From positions 24,460,811 to 24,524,810 of the forward strand of contig NC_045128.1 of the NCBI RefSeq assembly GCF_007655135.1: DNA of 64,000 nt, given 5' to 3'. A program made the translations under genes and the position numbers. Shown here piece after piece: positions 46,953 to 58,750 of the stretch. The notes beneath the pieces were generated by a model that searched no databases, had not been told where the DNA came from, and saw only the letters and a program-made list of their open reading frames with translations. Numbering within the stretch: the first letter of the stretch is position 1; each line of letters opens with the position of its first letter. This stretch comes from Punica granatum. Taxonomy: Eukaryota > Streptophyta > Magnoliopsida > Myrtales > Lythraceae.

Positions 46953-48050
46953 GTGAATCTTCTACCTCGAGCGGGCCGTCTCTTGTTCATTCTCTCATTG
47001 TTTGTAGTCAATTTTTGGTATTATCCCTCAATTTTTCGATTTTTAAGTGGACAAATTTTAGGGTTTCAATTCTAGGTTTTCGAATTTTTGGAATGAATTT
47101 TGAAATATTGGGAATGTTGTTTGGTTTTTACTGTTAGATGGGAATTTTTTGTTGTCTTTTGATTTGGATTTTGTTTTCGTTCGTGTTTACTGTGGAGCTT
47201 TGAAGATGAATTCGAAAAGCATATGTTGATTGCTTATTACGCGATTGAGGATGGATTTCAAAAGGATGTTAGGAAAGAGACTGTTGATTGATTGAGTTGG
47301 ATAGGTGTTGTTTCATCTAGGTTTTTGTGGATGGATAAGTAATTGTAGATAACAGGTTACTAATGCACTAATGACTTGGTTGCACTAGTTTAATTTTATT
47401 GCTCCAAGACTACGTTGATGGGTTGATATTTATAGATTTGCTTTGGGATACCTTTGCCAGCTATTGACTGGTTGATTAGTATATATCTGTTGCTTTTAGT
47501 TTTATGTAAATGCATCACATAATTTTGTGGTGTTTGATGGTTTTGCACTTCATGGACTTCTGATATTTATTCATGAATGGATGGAGGCTAGGGTGGCCTG
47601 AATCGAAGTCAACAAAACTCGGTCATCGAGCTTGCTCTCAGTTCGAGGCTCAAGTGACCTAAATAGAGTTAAGATGGTTTGAATCCGATCGAGGTAATCG
47701 AGTCCATGCTTTCTTGGTCAAGCTCGCATTAATTCGAATTGATTTCGGTCAAGGTTGTTAGGCCTCTACAGTGCTTTTTATCAAGGTCGTGTCGGGTTGG
47801 ATTTTGGTTAAGGTGTCTTGGTCCTCAACGGAGCCCGCATTGATCTTGGTTGAAAAAAATGGCCATTAATATACTTAAACAACATGGCTATACCCTAATA
47901 TACTTATATTGGTCATTCCATGGCTATATCCTTCCCACATATTCTATCCAAATATCCCAAATATCTTAGTTTGCTCCAAACACAAGATAAAAATTAAAGT
48001 TATCCTTAGGATTAAAATCCCATAATTTCCCCCTCCTATTTCCTATCCTT
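46953..48050. other. T-rich, intron-like non-coding sequence
   Basis: Fits a first intron of the preceding candidate exon up to about 47.57 kb, then changes in character (CGAGTC- and GGTCAAG-rich). No exon with a usable frame is recognised. Confidence 0.35.
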
Positions 48051-49900
48051 TGCTAACGTCCAAACATCGCCGATGGGTCTATCTAAGGTCTAATTCACTT
48101 AAACTTGTTTAATTCTTTGAGTTTAGGCAAGACACAAATAGGTTGTTTACATATGTGTTTGGAAAGTCCTCTTTCGAGTCTCGTAAGTGTCTAAGGCTCA
48201 TTCCGAGTAAATGAATCAATACGGCCAAGTCGATTACCTATTAGATCATTTGTGTGAGAATGTGTGAGACCTTAAGCATTCGGTAAATAATTGAAATATG
48301 ACAACCATAGACAAGCTGAGGACTGATTCTTGGGCGATCGAGAACACTCAATCGTAATAGGACCCCCGAACTCGGAACTTCGGTTCCGATTGGATTACGA
48401 CCTTAATGAGCCTAGTAGATATCCTATAATGCACCCTAGACACTAGAATCTTTTTGGCCCTTGGGCCTCAGGCCAAAAAGGAAAGTGACGACTCCCTTCT
48501 CCGCACGTTTCCACGTCCCCCACAATGTTGTGGCCGGATAAGGGTTTGCACAACCGGCGTGGTCTGAGCCGACCGGCGACCTCAATCGACGGGTGGGTGG
48601 CTGGCAGGGGCGCCCCACCCCTTTCTCCATCCAACTCTTCCATTTCTTTTTAAATTTTATATTATTTTTTACTTTGTTTTAAGTCCCTTATGTTTCTATT
48701 TGTGCAAAATTAGCCCGAAAAAAGTCGCTACGTTATGCAGTGGAAAAACAAATTTGTGTTGTATCATGAAATTTTGGTTTTGTGCTGCAGTGCAAAAATC
48801 AGAAAATTTTCATGCTTCATGATGTTATTTTCCCTAGGATACATTCCTTTCTGCCGTAATCTTCACATACACATTGATCGGTTTATAATGCAAATTTAGG
48901 GTCAAAAAATTAATCAAGTCACGTATATTTATCCCACTAATTTCCACTTACACGAATTAATCAATTTATTTAGTGAATGTTCAAGTCAAACTGATCAATC
49001 GAATCACAAATTAATCGATTTATTAAGCAAATCTTAGGGTCAAATTCCTCAACCGGATCACGTTATCACAATTTTATGATTTTTGATGAAGTAAGTCTGA
49101 TTTGAAACAGCTTCTCAGGTTCAGGTTTTGGTTTCATAACTTTGAAAAGTGCTCAGGGACTGATTCGTGAAAATCCAGAAAGTTCCCCAGACCATCCTCT
49201 AAATCTGGACAGTTCGGGCTTGTTCTGGACAGTCCAGAAAGTCAGAGGACTCATTTGAATTTGCGAAGAATGTCTTTGTACTGACCTGAAATAATTCAGA
49301 AAGTTCATGAGCTGTTCCTGAGCGGTTTAAAATGTCCAAGGACTGATTTTGAGTTGTCCAGAAAGCCTGGGACAGAGCTGAAACTTCAGAAAAATGCCCC
49401 TGGACTGAGCTGGAACTGTTCTGAGAGTTCAGTGACTGATCTGGATAACCTTTGTAGCCCAACGACGTACGACTGAGCCGAAACGATTTTCAAAGTTCCG
49501 AGAAGATTTGAAAACAGTGAGAAAAGCAGGGGCTAAACTGAGAAAGAGTTCAAGCTTTCCAAAATCAAGTGTAAATGGCTTTAAGCGCGTAAATACAATT
49601 TAAGGAACCCGAGATTAGATTATCAGATCGTTTTATTACACGGATTTATTTTCCAAGTTAATTTATCATGTTACAAAAAACTTATTTCACGGATATTTTC
49701 GATTTATAAACAAGCTAATAAATCCGATTTAAGTTATTAACCGGTCTATGCTGACGAAAATTGATTTCACAATTACAACGATTCATTAAACAGGTTTATT
49801 AGGCCGAATGGGAATTAAAGCAAGTGCATACGCAAGATACGGTTTTGTTGGTCCAAGTCCTCTAATCAAACCTATAACCGATTAAATATACTGATATCAA
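48051..49900 (+). mobile_element. Decayed LTR-like sequence
   Basis: GGACCCCCGAACTCGGAACTT (48360) and AAAGTGACGACTCCCTTCTCCGCACG (48480) are the plus-orientation counterparts of conserved blocks in the solo LTR at 8.5-11.1 kb. 49.1-49.56 kb has degenerate repeats of GGACTGATT and GTCCAGAAAGTT type. Ends are not found. Confidence 0.45.
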
Positions 49901-50920
49901 ATAAAATATGTATTAGTTTTATTTATAGTTTTAATTTTAAATTTTTTTGGAAAATGTTAACACTTAATCCACTTATTTGAGACATTAATTGCTTATATAT
50001 ATATATATCTATATATATATATAATTGTATCACATCCTATTAAATAGGGATAGAATAATAAATTTATTAATAAATTATTATTTTATATGAAAATTGAATA
50101 ATATTAGTTATTATTGCAACTAAAGAAAATCATCCAAAAGAAACATTATGAAAGAATTCTAATGACTTATTATTATTCTATAAGCAACTGCTATTTTATT
50201 ATTAAATAAATATGCATTATTATAATGAAATTAAAATTATCAAACTCTACTTAATATAATAATCATTATTAGCCTTATGAAAGTTGAAATTAAGTAAATC
50301 TCTCATTGAAATGATTAGTCAATTTGTCTAAGATTATTCAAATTTACAAAACGCAATATATGAAATATGAGTGAGGAAAAGACAATAACAAGTACCTAAT
50401 GGTAAAAATTTAGAGTCTATATGACCATTAATCTTTCTTTCATTAACCAAAGTTATGAATTTTGTATTTTTTGAATTTTATAATTACTTTCTGATAAATT
50501 GAATGGATAAATGAGATCATCCCTAAAAAATAGTTTACATGAATTATATGCTTATGAGCTCTAGCGTGAGTATGAAATTTATAAGTTTACATAGTTTAAA
50601 AACATATAAATATATAAATATAGTTGTATTAATATTTAATATTAAATATTAAATTTTATATAAAAAAATTCGTGCAACGCACTGCTTTAATAACCTACTG
50701 TGTGTGTGTATATATATATATAGATAGTGAATAGGCAGATTTTCTCTACAGTGATTAGTTTTTTCAATTCAGTAAGCATTTAATATGGTCATAAATTAAC
50801 TTGGTTGGCAGTTTTACTCTCTCTCCATATATATATTATAGCATTAATTTGTAAGCTAAACCTCTCGGAAATTTCTTTTGGCAGAAAAAGTTTGTCCTTC
50901 GCTCTACCAAATAAATTGGT
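49901..50920. other. AT-rich non-coding upstream region
   Basis: Very AT-rich, with (TA)n runs at about 49997-50022 and 50709-50722. Distal upstream region of the following gene. No further feature seen. Confidence 0.45.
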
Positions 50921-50925
50921 CTGGC

Positions 50926-50933
50926 TATATAAA
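50926..50933 (+). promoter_or_regulatory. TATA box of the divergent DIR1-like gene
   Basis: TATATAAA 94 nt before the ATG. Downstream sequence (CCCCAAATC.CT.TCAC.AGCAAAA.GTCCATAA) is shared with the other DIR1-like copies, whereas the wider flanks are not alignable by eye. Confidence 0.7.
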
Positions 50934-51019
50934 CGTATTCCCATACCCCAAATCTCTGTCACCAGCAAAAAGTCCATAATATAGCCATTGCATTATAAAG
51001 ATAGAGAGGAACAACGCAA

Positions 51020-51331
51020 ATGGATATGGATACCCGCGCTAACATTGTAATCGTGTCCGTACTGGTCATGTTTGCTGCCGTGGCCAACTCCGAGATTACC
51101 ATATGCAACGTCCCCCTTTCAGGGCTTCAGGCCTGCCTTCCGGCAGCTAAGCCACCCAGCCCACCACCACCGACGTCGGAGTGCTGTGCGTCAATGAAGG
51201 ATGCCGACTTCTGCTGCCTGTACTCGTACCGAGACTCACCTTTGCTGCCTTCTCTCGGAGTGGACCCCAAGCTCGCCATTCAGATTCCTGACAAGTGCCA
51301 CCTTGCTCATCCTCCTCCTTCCAGTTGCTAA
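51020..51331 (+). CDS. DIR1-like lipid-transfer protein, divergent paralogue
   Basis: Single-exon, 103-residue secreted protein. The N-terminal hydrophobic stretch IVIVSVLVMFAAVA forms a signal peptide with cleavage expected near residue 24. Eight cysteines lie at 29, 39, 55-56, 65-66, 93 and 103, with a PPSPPPP stretch and the blocks ADFCCLY, LPSLGVD and IPDKC. It resembles DIR1-like lipid-transfer proteins even more than the identical copies do, because it keeps the LLPSLGVDPKLA block. It shares their unusual adjacent CC in place of C-X-C. An in-frame ATG two codons later aligns with the start of the paralogues, so either may be used. Sits between the transposon block and duplication unit 2. 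Function is inferred from the family only. Confidence 0.85.
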   Translation: MDMDTRANIVIVSVLVMFAAVANSEITICNVPLSGLQACLPAAKPPSPPPPTSECCASMKDADFCCLYSYRDSPLLPSLGVDPKLAIQIPDKCHLAHPPPSSC

Positions 51332-52295
51332 TGAATCGATGAAGCTTTCGTGATGATGGGACCATATTAACATTAATCTCGATGATGATGGAGCGTGTTG
51401 ATTTTTATAATATGTTTATGATTAAAGGTTGTCATGTGATATTTATATGATTAGTATGTGAAAAATAATATTGCAAATTGATAAGGCTTGTTTTTGGTGG
51501 ATTATTTGGCGTGATTTAGGTGGCGTTTGATGATGGGATGGAATTTAACTGCCCTCTACTCCGAATATTTATATACATATTCAAGTGGAATTATAATAAT
51601 GGTTAGAAAAAGTATATGTGAAAATTTATTATTAAATTCAGGAAAAAGATCAAAAAAGTAATGATTGTATTATTAACTTGCGAAAAAAGTAATGAATAGT
51701 TAAGAGAATTTAGTATTAAAAAATTAATTATAATAGTAGTTAAGAAAAGGTACACGAGAGAATTTATTATTATATTAAAAAAATAAAAAAAAATAATGAT
51801 TGTGTTATTGAATTGAAAAAAAAAAAAAGTGGAGCAACCTGGATGTAAATTATACATCATAAACAATTCGTCTTTTGAATGGAATCAAAATTTCGGATGA
51901 AAATAGAGTTGAGTATTTTATTTGGAGGCCCGCTGGGGTCCGTGACCCCGTTCATGGGGCTCCTGATTACGGGTTAAGAGCCCAAACTCTACAAGACAAC
52001 AGATTCTTGTTTTTTTTTTTTTGTTTATTTATTTATTTATTTATTTTGACAACCGTGAAGAGCACTATACCGCGGTCATGGTGCAGGAGAGTCCCAGACT
52101 GCAATCTATGACATGTAGCGGTGTCCATGGTTAGGGTAGAACCAAAAACCCGAACCGACCCAAACCAAATTACAAGTTCGGCTCAGGTTCTTCGAATATT
52201 GGCTCGGATCTGGAACCGGCCAGTATCCTTACATATTACGGTTCGGTTTCGGGTTCTATCTTTTAGAACTCGAATCGAACTGAGACCGAAAACAT
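51332..52295. other. Non-coding downstream region
   Basis: AT-rich, with a poly-T/(TTTA)n run at about 52010-52047 and a GGTTCGG-rich stretch at about 52125-52280 of the kind seen in plant hAT-derived sequences. No gene supported. Confidence 0.4.
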
Positions 52296-53392
52296 TAAAA
52301 AAAAAAGTGCGAGGTTTCCGTTACGAACTAACCCATACGAAGCTTTCTTTTCCTTGCAAGGTCGAGGTTCTTGACACACGCGCGACTTGCCCATTTTCAG
52401 GGCTAGATTTTTCCTGCCGTAACACGTACATATTAACTCAATTGGCATGGATATCTAAATGAATCGTATTGTGGATATGATTTGAAGCTGGGAAAGAAAA
52501 TTTTAATTATTTATACATGCGCTCGGAGAATGTTTTTTCTTTTCTTCTTTTTTATTTTTGGTAAGCTTTTGGTTTGTTATTTAGACCGAAACCTAATCCA
52601 ATCATTTTACGAAATTAAATCACAACAAACATAAAATATTTGGCTTTTTTTAAAAATATTTGGAATTGCCTTTAGTGTGGTTTTTTGATATTTCAGTTAA
52701 TTGAAATTTTCTTTAGCAGTCCTTGCCTAGTGAGCAAGAAAGTCTTATATGTAACGGGTATATCGCGTGACATATGCCTAGCCAGTAAGAGTTCCCCAAT
52801 TTAGCATAGGTTTTTAGAAATATCACAAAAAATCTATTATTAATAAAAATAAAATTTTCATATGTTTTGTGACACAATACTACGTGGTATATCCATTATA
52901 CATAATACCTACTCTTGAAGTGGGCTTCTAATAAGATTTCACATACAATCTAAGTAAAGAAAGAATGAAAATAAAAAAGTAATGAAACATGCAGCACAAA
53001 AAATTTTAAAAATAGAAATAGGATGAAAATAGAATTGTGATAAACGTTATAAGACTAAATCAATTTTCGTAAAAATTATACAGAGTGATTCAAAAAAAAT
53101 TAAATGCATATTAGATTTAAAAAAAAAATCAAATACATACTTTTAAGAAAGTGACCATCCTAGAAAATTTTAAAATAACTATAGCTTAAGGTATAATAGC
53201 AATTGCTGTAATTTTAAGTGGAATTTTTTGCTTACCGAAAAAAAGGGGGAATTTTTGACAGAAATTTTCCTTGGAAATCTATAAATTCGTGGTGAGAGAA
53301 ACAAGGAAATATGAGAATTTAAGGAAAAAAAATCAAATCAAAATCCCTAAAATCTGAATAGACCACCACAAGCAATTTTGACAGATACCAAT

Positions 53393-53573
53393 GTGGGTTG
53401 CTTCAAGCAATTTGGTGTTTGATCCGCTTAAGGAAGGTATCGGATTCGACTCCTTGTGAATGCATAAAATCCATGTTGTGAGAGCTTTATCCCTTAGTGG
53501 GCTGACCCGGCTCGACTGGATTAATTGGGGTACAATTGAGTATGCGGATACCAAGGTTCACACCGAAAATTAA
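53393..53573 (+). mobile_element. tRNA-derived SINE, unit 2 copy
   Basis: B-box-like GGATTCGACTCC at 53442; the A box is decayed. Body and tail as in the other copies. Confidence 0.55.
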
Positions 53574-54248
53574 AATTTGAATAGACATATATATTGTATT
53601 CAACATTTGATATAATATTTCCTAGAAATTTTGATTTTGTCGTCTTACAAAATTGATAAATGTTCTAAAATATAACATCGCATCCACGAACAGGTCACAC
53701 GCATCTAGTAGAAAAAACGTCAGCGATGCTGCTCTATCCTCGTCTGCAATCTTGAGAGCCACACAATGTCTAGACCAAAATTACTTCTTCATTTCTAAAA
53801 AGGTGATGTTAATACCCATGAAAAACAGATTTAGAGTTATCCCCATGGGCTTTAAGAATATGGTAATTTAAGGACAACGTTGCCTAGATTGGTTTCTAAA
53901 GTAATTTTTCCAGGACAGATTATTTAATTACCAGAGTTACTTATTAAGGTCCATAAGAATTATCACCGGACCTATATAATGGTAGCTGTGATAGGTTCTC
54001 CTAAGAAAGTTTTGTGCATATTACCTTCCATGTACAACCATGATATTACGAGTACAATTACCTTCCATGTACGACCATAATAATGTAAAACTCTTTTGGT
54101 AATCCTTTTTATGATTATCCAGTACACACACATATATATATATGCATAAGTTTGATTCTATCATTACCAAATAAATCTTCATATTGATTCATATCCAAAA
54201 ACTTAAAAAAATTGCCATATTTTGTCGAAAAAGAAAAAATTGTCGGGC

Positions 54249-54256
54249 TATATATA
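54249..54256 (+). promoter_or_regulatory. TATA box of DIR1-like copy 2
   Basis: TATATATA about 100 nt before the ATG, in the same context as in copies 1 and 3. Confidence 0.65.
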
Positions 54257-54356
54257 CCATTCCCGAACCCCAAATCCCTATCACTAGCAAAAGTCCATAA
54301 CAATAGCCACATATTGCATTAGAAATTGAGATAGTGAAGCACAACATACAGCCAAT

Positions 54357-54659
54357 ATGGATGCCCGCGCTAGTATAGTAATCGCGTCCATATTGGTCAT
54401 GTTGGCCGCCGTGGCCCACTCCCAGATGGAAAGCATATGCAACGTGCCCCGGTATGGAGTCGAGGCCTGCCTGCCAGCGGCTAAGCCACCGAACCCACCA
54501 GAGCCCACTGCAGAGTGCTGCGATTTGATGAAGCATGCTGATTTTTGCTGCCTATACAAATACTGGGCCTCACCTTCCCTCGGCATCGACCTCAACCTCG
54601 CCCTTCAGCTCCCCGACAAGTGCCACTGGCAACATCCTGCTCCTACCCAGTGCGCCTAA
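54357..54659 (+). CDS. DIR1-like lipid-transfer protein, copy 2
   Basis: By eye, nucleotide-identical over the coding region to the copies at 2335 and 58037, so the 100-residue product, its signal peptide, its eight cysteines and the adjacent CC at 64-65 are the same. Only the promoter and flanks can distinguish expression of the three. Upstream sequence back to about 53.70 kb is nearly identical to unit 3 and differs more from unit 1 (CTCTATCC and GAGAGCCAC versus CTTAATCC and GAGAAACAC). The ORF-bearing insertion follows downstream as in unit 1. Confidence 0.85.
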   Translation: MDARASIVIASILVMLAAVAHSQMESICNVPRYGVEACLPAAKPPNPPEPTAECCDLMKHADFCCLYKYWASPSLGIDLNLALQLPDKCHWQHPAPTQCA

Positions 54660-54977
54660 TCGATTAATTGTTTTGATGATGTGATCATCAATAACACGAC
54701 TATCATTAATACAGTTCTGGTAGTTGGCACGATAACTTACAATTGATCTGATGACTATGAATTAGGAAGTAATGGTCAATGAAAGTTACCGTGAAAATTC
54801 TATGAATATCTTGATAATGTCCTATTTTTCGTTTCTCTCCTTGGCTAGGAGAACTTCTTCTTGCTTCAGAATACTCAATAAATTCCACAAGGTTACGATA
54901 CTTAGCCCGAAATTTTTATTTATCGATCAGTTGATTGCCTTGATATTCCGCTGTTGTATAATAAATATATAATTAAA

Positions 54978-55007
54978 TAATAATAATAATAATAATAATA
55001 ATAATTG
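54978..55007. repeat. AAT microsatellite, unit 2
   Basis: About ten AAT repeats at the locus that is 82 bp in unit 1 and about 165 bp in unit 3. Confidence 0.85.
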
Positions 55008-55113
55008 ATTTATTAATAGAGTAAAGGTTGCCCTTAATTATTTGTATTGAATTTGAATGACCATTATCCAATTTAATGGTCAATTGACTCCTTAAATTTG
55101 ACATTTAATTCAT
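55000..55113. repeat. Left direct repeat of the insertion, unit 2
   Basis: Counterpart of 3013-3126. Confidence 0.85.
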
Positions 55114-55612
55114 AAAATGCATCTCTAATGTGTGCCACCCTTTAGGAGAATAATACAGTCCCGCTCCCGCACCTAAACACCTGCCCACTCGAAAGAAGAG
55201 TTAAAAAAACTACAAAGAAAAAATAAATACATAATGATGATCATAACCGATCGTAAGGGCAACGCCTTAGCTAATAAAAGGCAAAATTTAATAGATACTA
55301 TATTCAAATTGTCGAATATGAGGTATGGAAATTTAAGATATTATAGTAAGACTATCATTAATGAGTTTTGGGATGACTTATACAGGGATATAGAAGCTAA
55401 AAGCATAGAGAAAGAAGATCCTTCAAGGTTTAATATACAAGTTATTAAATTATTGAATGAGTACAAGATGGATAGAAAACGAAATAATAATACTATGGAC
55501 CTATCGGAAAAGGAATTATATGAGTTACAGAAGAGGATTGAAGATATAACTAGAAATTTTGATGAATATAGTATATTTAATCAGACTCCAAACTTAATAA
55601 AACTATTAATAG
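55114..55612 (+). mobile_element. Insertion carrying a 127-codon ORF (unit 2)
   Basis: Counterpart of 3127-3625, same length and same flanking duplication. The insertion therefore happened before units 1 and 2 separated. Confidence 0.7.
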
Positions 55613-55617
55613 AATAA
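55234..55617 (+). CDS. Hypothetical protein, 127 aa, copy 2
   Basis: Open over the same 127 codons as the copy at 3247. I see about five base changes, three silent (codons for R7 and A13, and one Phe near residue 109) and two amino-acid changes close together (K81R, I84N). This is too few to judge selection. The stop codon is again supplied by the right-hand direct repeat. Family unknown; composition is AT-rich with many ATA and AAT codons. Expression is unproven. Confidence 0.4.
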   Translation: MMIITDRKGNALANKRQNLIDTIFKLSNMRYGNLRYYSKTIINEFWDDLYRDIEAKSIEKEDPSRFNIQVIKLLNEYKMDRKRNNNTMDLSEKELYELQKRIEDITRNFDEYSIFNQTPNLIKLLIE

Positions 55618-55687
55618 TTGATTTATTAATAGATTAAAGCTTGCCCGCAATGGTCAATTGACTCCTTAAATTTGACATTTAATTCAT
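55613..55687. repeat. Right direct repeat of the insertion, unit 2
   Basis: Counterpart of 3626-3700, with the same 39-bp internal deletion. The deletion therefore also predates the unit 1/2 split. Confidence 0.85.
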
Positions 55688-57070
55688 TTAATTTATTTGA
55701 TCGTTCTCTTTGAAGTCAATTAGCCATTCAAGGCATTTACAAGATTGTCTTAAATGTCCCGTATATATAAACCCAGAATGTGGGTGTTTCATGAGTTTTA
55801 AAGCATAAAATATATTTGAATCCATATATATTTCATATAGTATATTTTATATATTGTTTTTTTGGGTTGGGTTATAGTGAGGGATTGTAGTCTTTGCAGC
55901 CACGACTACTCCTAGTGGGCATTGTATCCCGAGATTGGATAATTCCATTGAAGCTGCGCTGCATTTTGTGGGCCATTAAATAACCTCAAGAAAATTTCCT
56001 AGAAACACTTTGCCCACTAATCGTTTTCAATTCTTTATGTTTTCCCTCAAATTATATCTCTTGTTTTGATATGTTAGACAAGTTTATTTCCTGTAATTGT
56101 GATTCCATAATATTATAATATTTTGTGACAAATTTATTTTTCTATATTTATTTGTAATTCTCTATATCTCGAAATTTCCACAACATCCGCGAGATTCTAC
56201 TTTCCGTATATTTGATTATAGCTTTTCAGAGTGATGGGATGAAAAATCTTGATAAAGGACCGCAAACTCTGATGGCTGATATTTCAAAAGGTACGTTTGG
56301 TATGTCGGAATTGAATGGTAAATAGTGCAATTGATTCTACAATGTAAAATACAATTGTATTGAAGAAAAATGATTTTTTTAGTTGAATTTAACAATATGG
56401 ATGCATGTAATTAAAAATGATGAACTTGTTTATCAAGATTTCAATTTATACATGTATTTATATACTTGAAGTGCAAAGAAAATATATCATATCATCCTTA
56501 AATAAAAAGGAGTTGAAATGATGGAATGTGCAGTACTTAAGTTTTTCAAAAGGGATTTATCAAAAAGAAAAAAACTTTTTCAAAGGAAATAAAACTCCAT
56601 CAAATTTGGAAAAAAATGATCTTAATGGAGCACAATTACCAACTCATAAAAGACTAAATAAAAGAAAAGAAACTGAAGGAAATGACAAAATATTCATTCC
56701 AAAAAATTTAAAAATAGAAATAGGATGAAAATAGAATTATGATAAAAGTTATAAGACAACCTATTTTCCTAAAAATTATACAGCATGCTTCAGAAAAAAT
56801 TAAATACCTATTAGTTTTGAAGAAAAAAAAAATCAAAGATATATTTTAAGAAAGGAACCATTCTAGAAAATTTTAAAATAATTATACCTTAAGGTATAAT
56901 AGCAATTGCTGTAATTTTTTTTGCTGGGAAATTTTCGACAGAAATTTTCTTTGGAAATCTATAAATTGGTGGTGAGAGAAACAAGGAAATGTGAGAATTT
57001 AGGGAAAAAAATCAAATCAAAATACCTAAAATTTGAACAGACCACCGCAAGCAATTTCGACAGATACCAG

Positions 57071-57252
57071 TGTGGGTTGGTTCAAACGGTTCGGCGCTTG
57101 TTCCGCTTAAGTAAGATCTCGGATTCGATTACTTGTACATACAGGAAATTCACGCTGGGAGCGCATTACCCCTTAGTAGACCGACTCGGCTCGACTGGAT
57201 TAGTCGGGGTCCAATTAAGTATCCGAATACCATGGTTTACACTGAAAAATAA
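57071..57252 (+). mobile_element. tRNA-derived SINE, unit 3 copy
   Basis: A box TGGTTCAAACGG at 57078 and a B-box-like GGATTCGATTAC. Diverged from the unit 2 copy although the nearby gene is identical. Confidence 0.55.
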
Positions 57253-57928
57253 AATCTGAGCAGACATATATATTATATTTAATATTTGATATAATATTTC
57301 CTAGAAACTTTGATTTTGTTGTCTTAAAAGATGATAAATGTTCTAAAATACAGCATGACATCCATGAAACTCTCACACGCATCTAGTAGAAAAAACGTCA
57401 GCGATGCTGCTCTATCCTCGTCTGCAATCTTGAGAGCCACACAATGTCTAGACCAAATTTACTTCTTCATTTCTAAAAAGGTGATGTTAATACCCATGAA
57501 AAACAGATTTAGAGTTATCCCCATGGGCTTTAAGAATATAGTAATTTAAGGACAACGTTGCCTAGATTGGTTTCTAAAGTAATTTTTCCAGGACAGATTA
57601 TTTAATTACCAGAGTTACTTATTAAGGTCCATAAGAATTATCACCGGACCTATATAATGGTAGCTGTGATAGGTTCTCCTAAGAAAGTTTTGTGCATATT
57701 ACCTTCCATGTACAACCATGATATTACGAGTACAATTACCTTCCATGTACGACCATAATAATGTAAAACTCTTTTGGTAATCCTTTTTATGATTATCCAG
57801 TACACACACATATATATATATATGCATAAGTTTGATTCTATCATTACCAAATAAATCTTCATATTGATTCATATCCAAAAACTTAAACAAATTGCCATAT
57901 TTTGTTGAAAAAGAAAAAATTGTCGGGC

Positions 57929-57936
57929 TATATATA
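57929..57936 (+). promoter_or_regulatory. TATA box of DIR1-like copy 3
   Basis: TATATATA about 100 nt before the ATG, as in copies 1 and 2. Confidence 0.65.
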
Positions 57937-58036
57937 CCATTCCCGAACCCCAAATCCCTATCACTAGCAAAAGTCCATAACAATAGCCACATATTGCATT
58001 AGAAATTGAGATAGTGAAGCACAACATACAGCCAAT

Positions 58037-58339
58037 ATGGATGCCCGCGCTAGTATAGTAATCGCGTCCATATTGGTCATGTTGGCCGCCGTGGCCCACT
58101 CCCAGATGGAAAGCATATGCAACGTGCCCCGGTATGGAGTCGAGGCCTGCCTGCCAGCGGCTAAGCCACCGAACCCACCAGAGCCCACTGCAGAGTGCTG
58201 CGATTTGATGAAGCATGCTGATTTTTGCTGCCTATACAAATACTGGGCCTCACCTTCCCTCGGCATCGACCTCAACCTCGCCCTTCAGCTCCCCGACAAG
58301 TGCCACTGGCAACATCCTGCTCCTACCCAGTGCGCCTAA
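58037..58339 (+). CDS. DIR1-like lipid-transfer protein, copy 3
   Basis: Coding region identical to the copies at 2335 and 54357, giving the same 100-residue secreted 8-cysteine protein. Just after the stop codon it lacks four bases (ATTA) present in the other two copies. It is followed by the longest AAT/AAC microsatellite of the family, with no ORF insertion. Identity with unit 2 falls off outside about 57.4-58.6 kb, which suggests that gene conversion, not very recent duplication, explains the identical coding sequence. Confidence 0.85.
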   Translation: MDARASIVIASILVMLAAVAHSQMESICNVPRYGVEACLPAAKPPNPPEPTAECCDLMKHADFCCLYKYWASPSLGIDLNLALQLPDKCHWQHPAPTQCA

Positions 58340-58634
58340 TCGATTTTGTTTTGATGATGTGATCATCAATAACACGACTATCATTAATACAGTTCTGGTA
58401 GTTGGCACGATAACTTACAATTGATCTGATGACTATGAATTAGGAAGTAATGGTCAATGAAAGTTACCGTGAAAATTCTATGAATATCTTGATAATGTCC
58501 TATTTTTCGTTTCTCTCCTTGGCTAGGAGAACTTCTTGCTTCAGAATATTCAATAAATTCCATAAGGTTACGGTACTTAGCCCGAAATTTTTATTTATCG
58601 ATCAGTTGATTGCCTTGATATTCTGTTGTCGTGT

Positions 58635-58703
58635 AACAATAATAACAATAATAACAATAATAATAATAATAATAATAACAATAATAACAATAACAACAAT
58701 AAC

Positions 58704-58750
<47 letters not shown>

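Larger units (their letters stand above)
52296..56697 (+). repeat. DIR1-like duplication unit 2
   Basis: Closest relative of unit 1 with the same order of parts, including the 127-codon ORF insertion. It ends abruptly near 56697, where sequence matching unit 1 position 4697 jumps to sequence matching position 947. The junction has a few bases of A-rich microhomology, as expected from illegitimate or unequal recombination. Confidence 0.85.

Noticed and set aside
53653..53871. Conserved stretch upstream of the DIR1-like genes whose minus strand reads VALKIADEDRAASL, vaguely like an OB-fold protein
   Set aside because: The frame contains a stop just upstream in the units I read and another in unit 1, with no extended similarity I can support. 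At most a very old pseudogene fragment.
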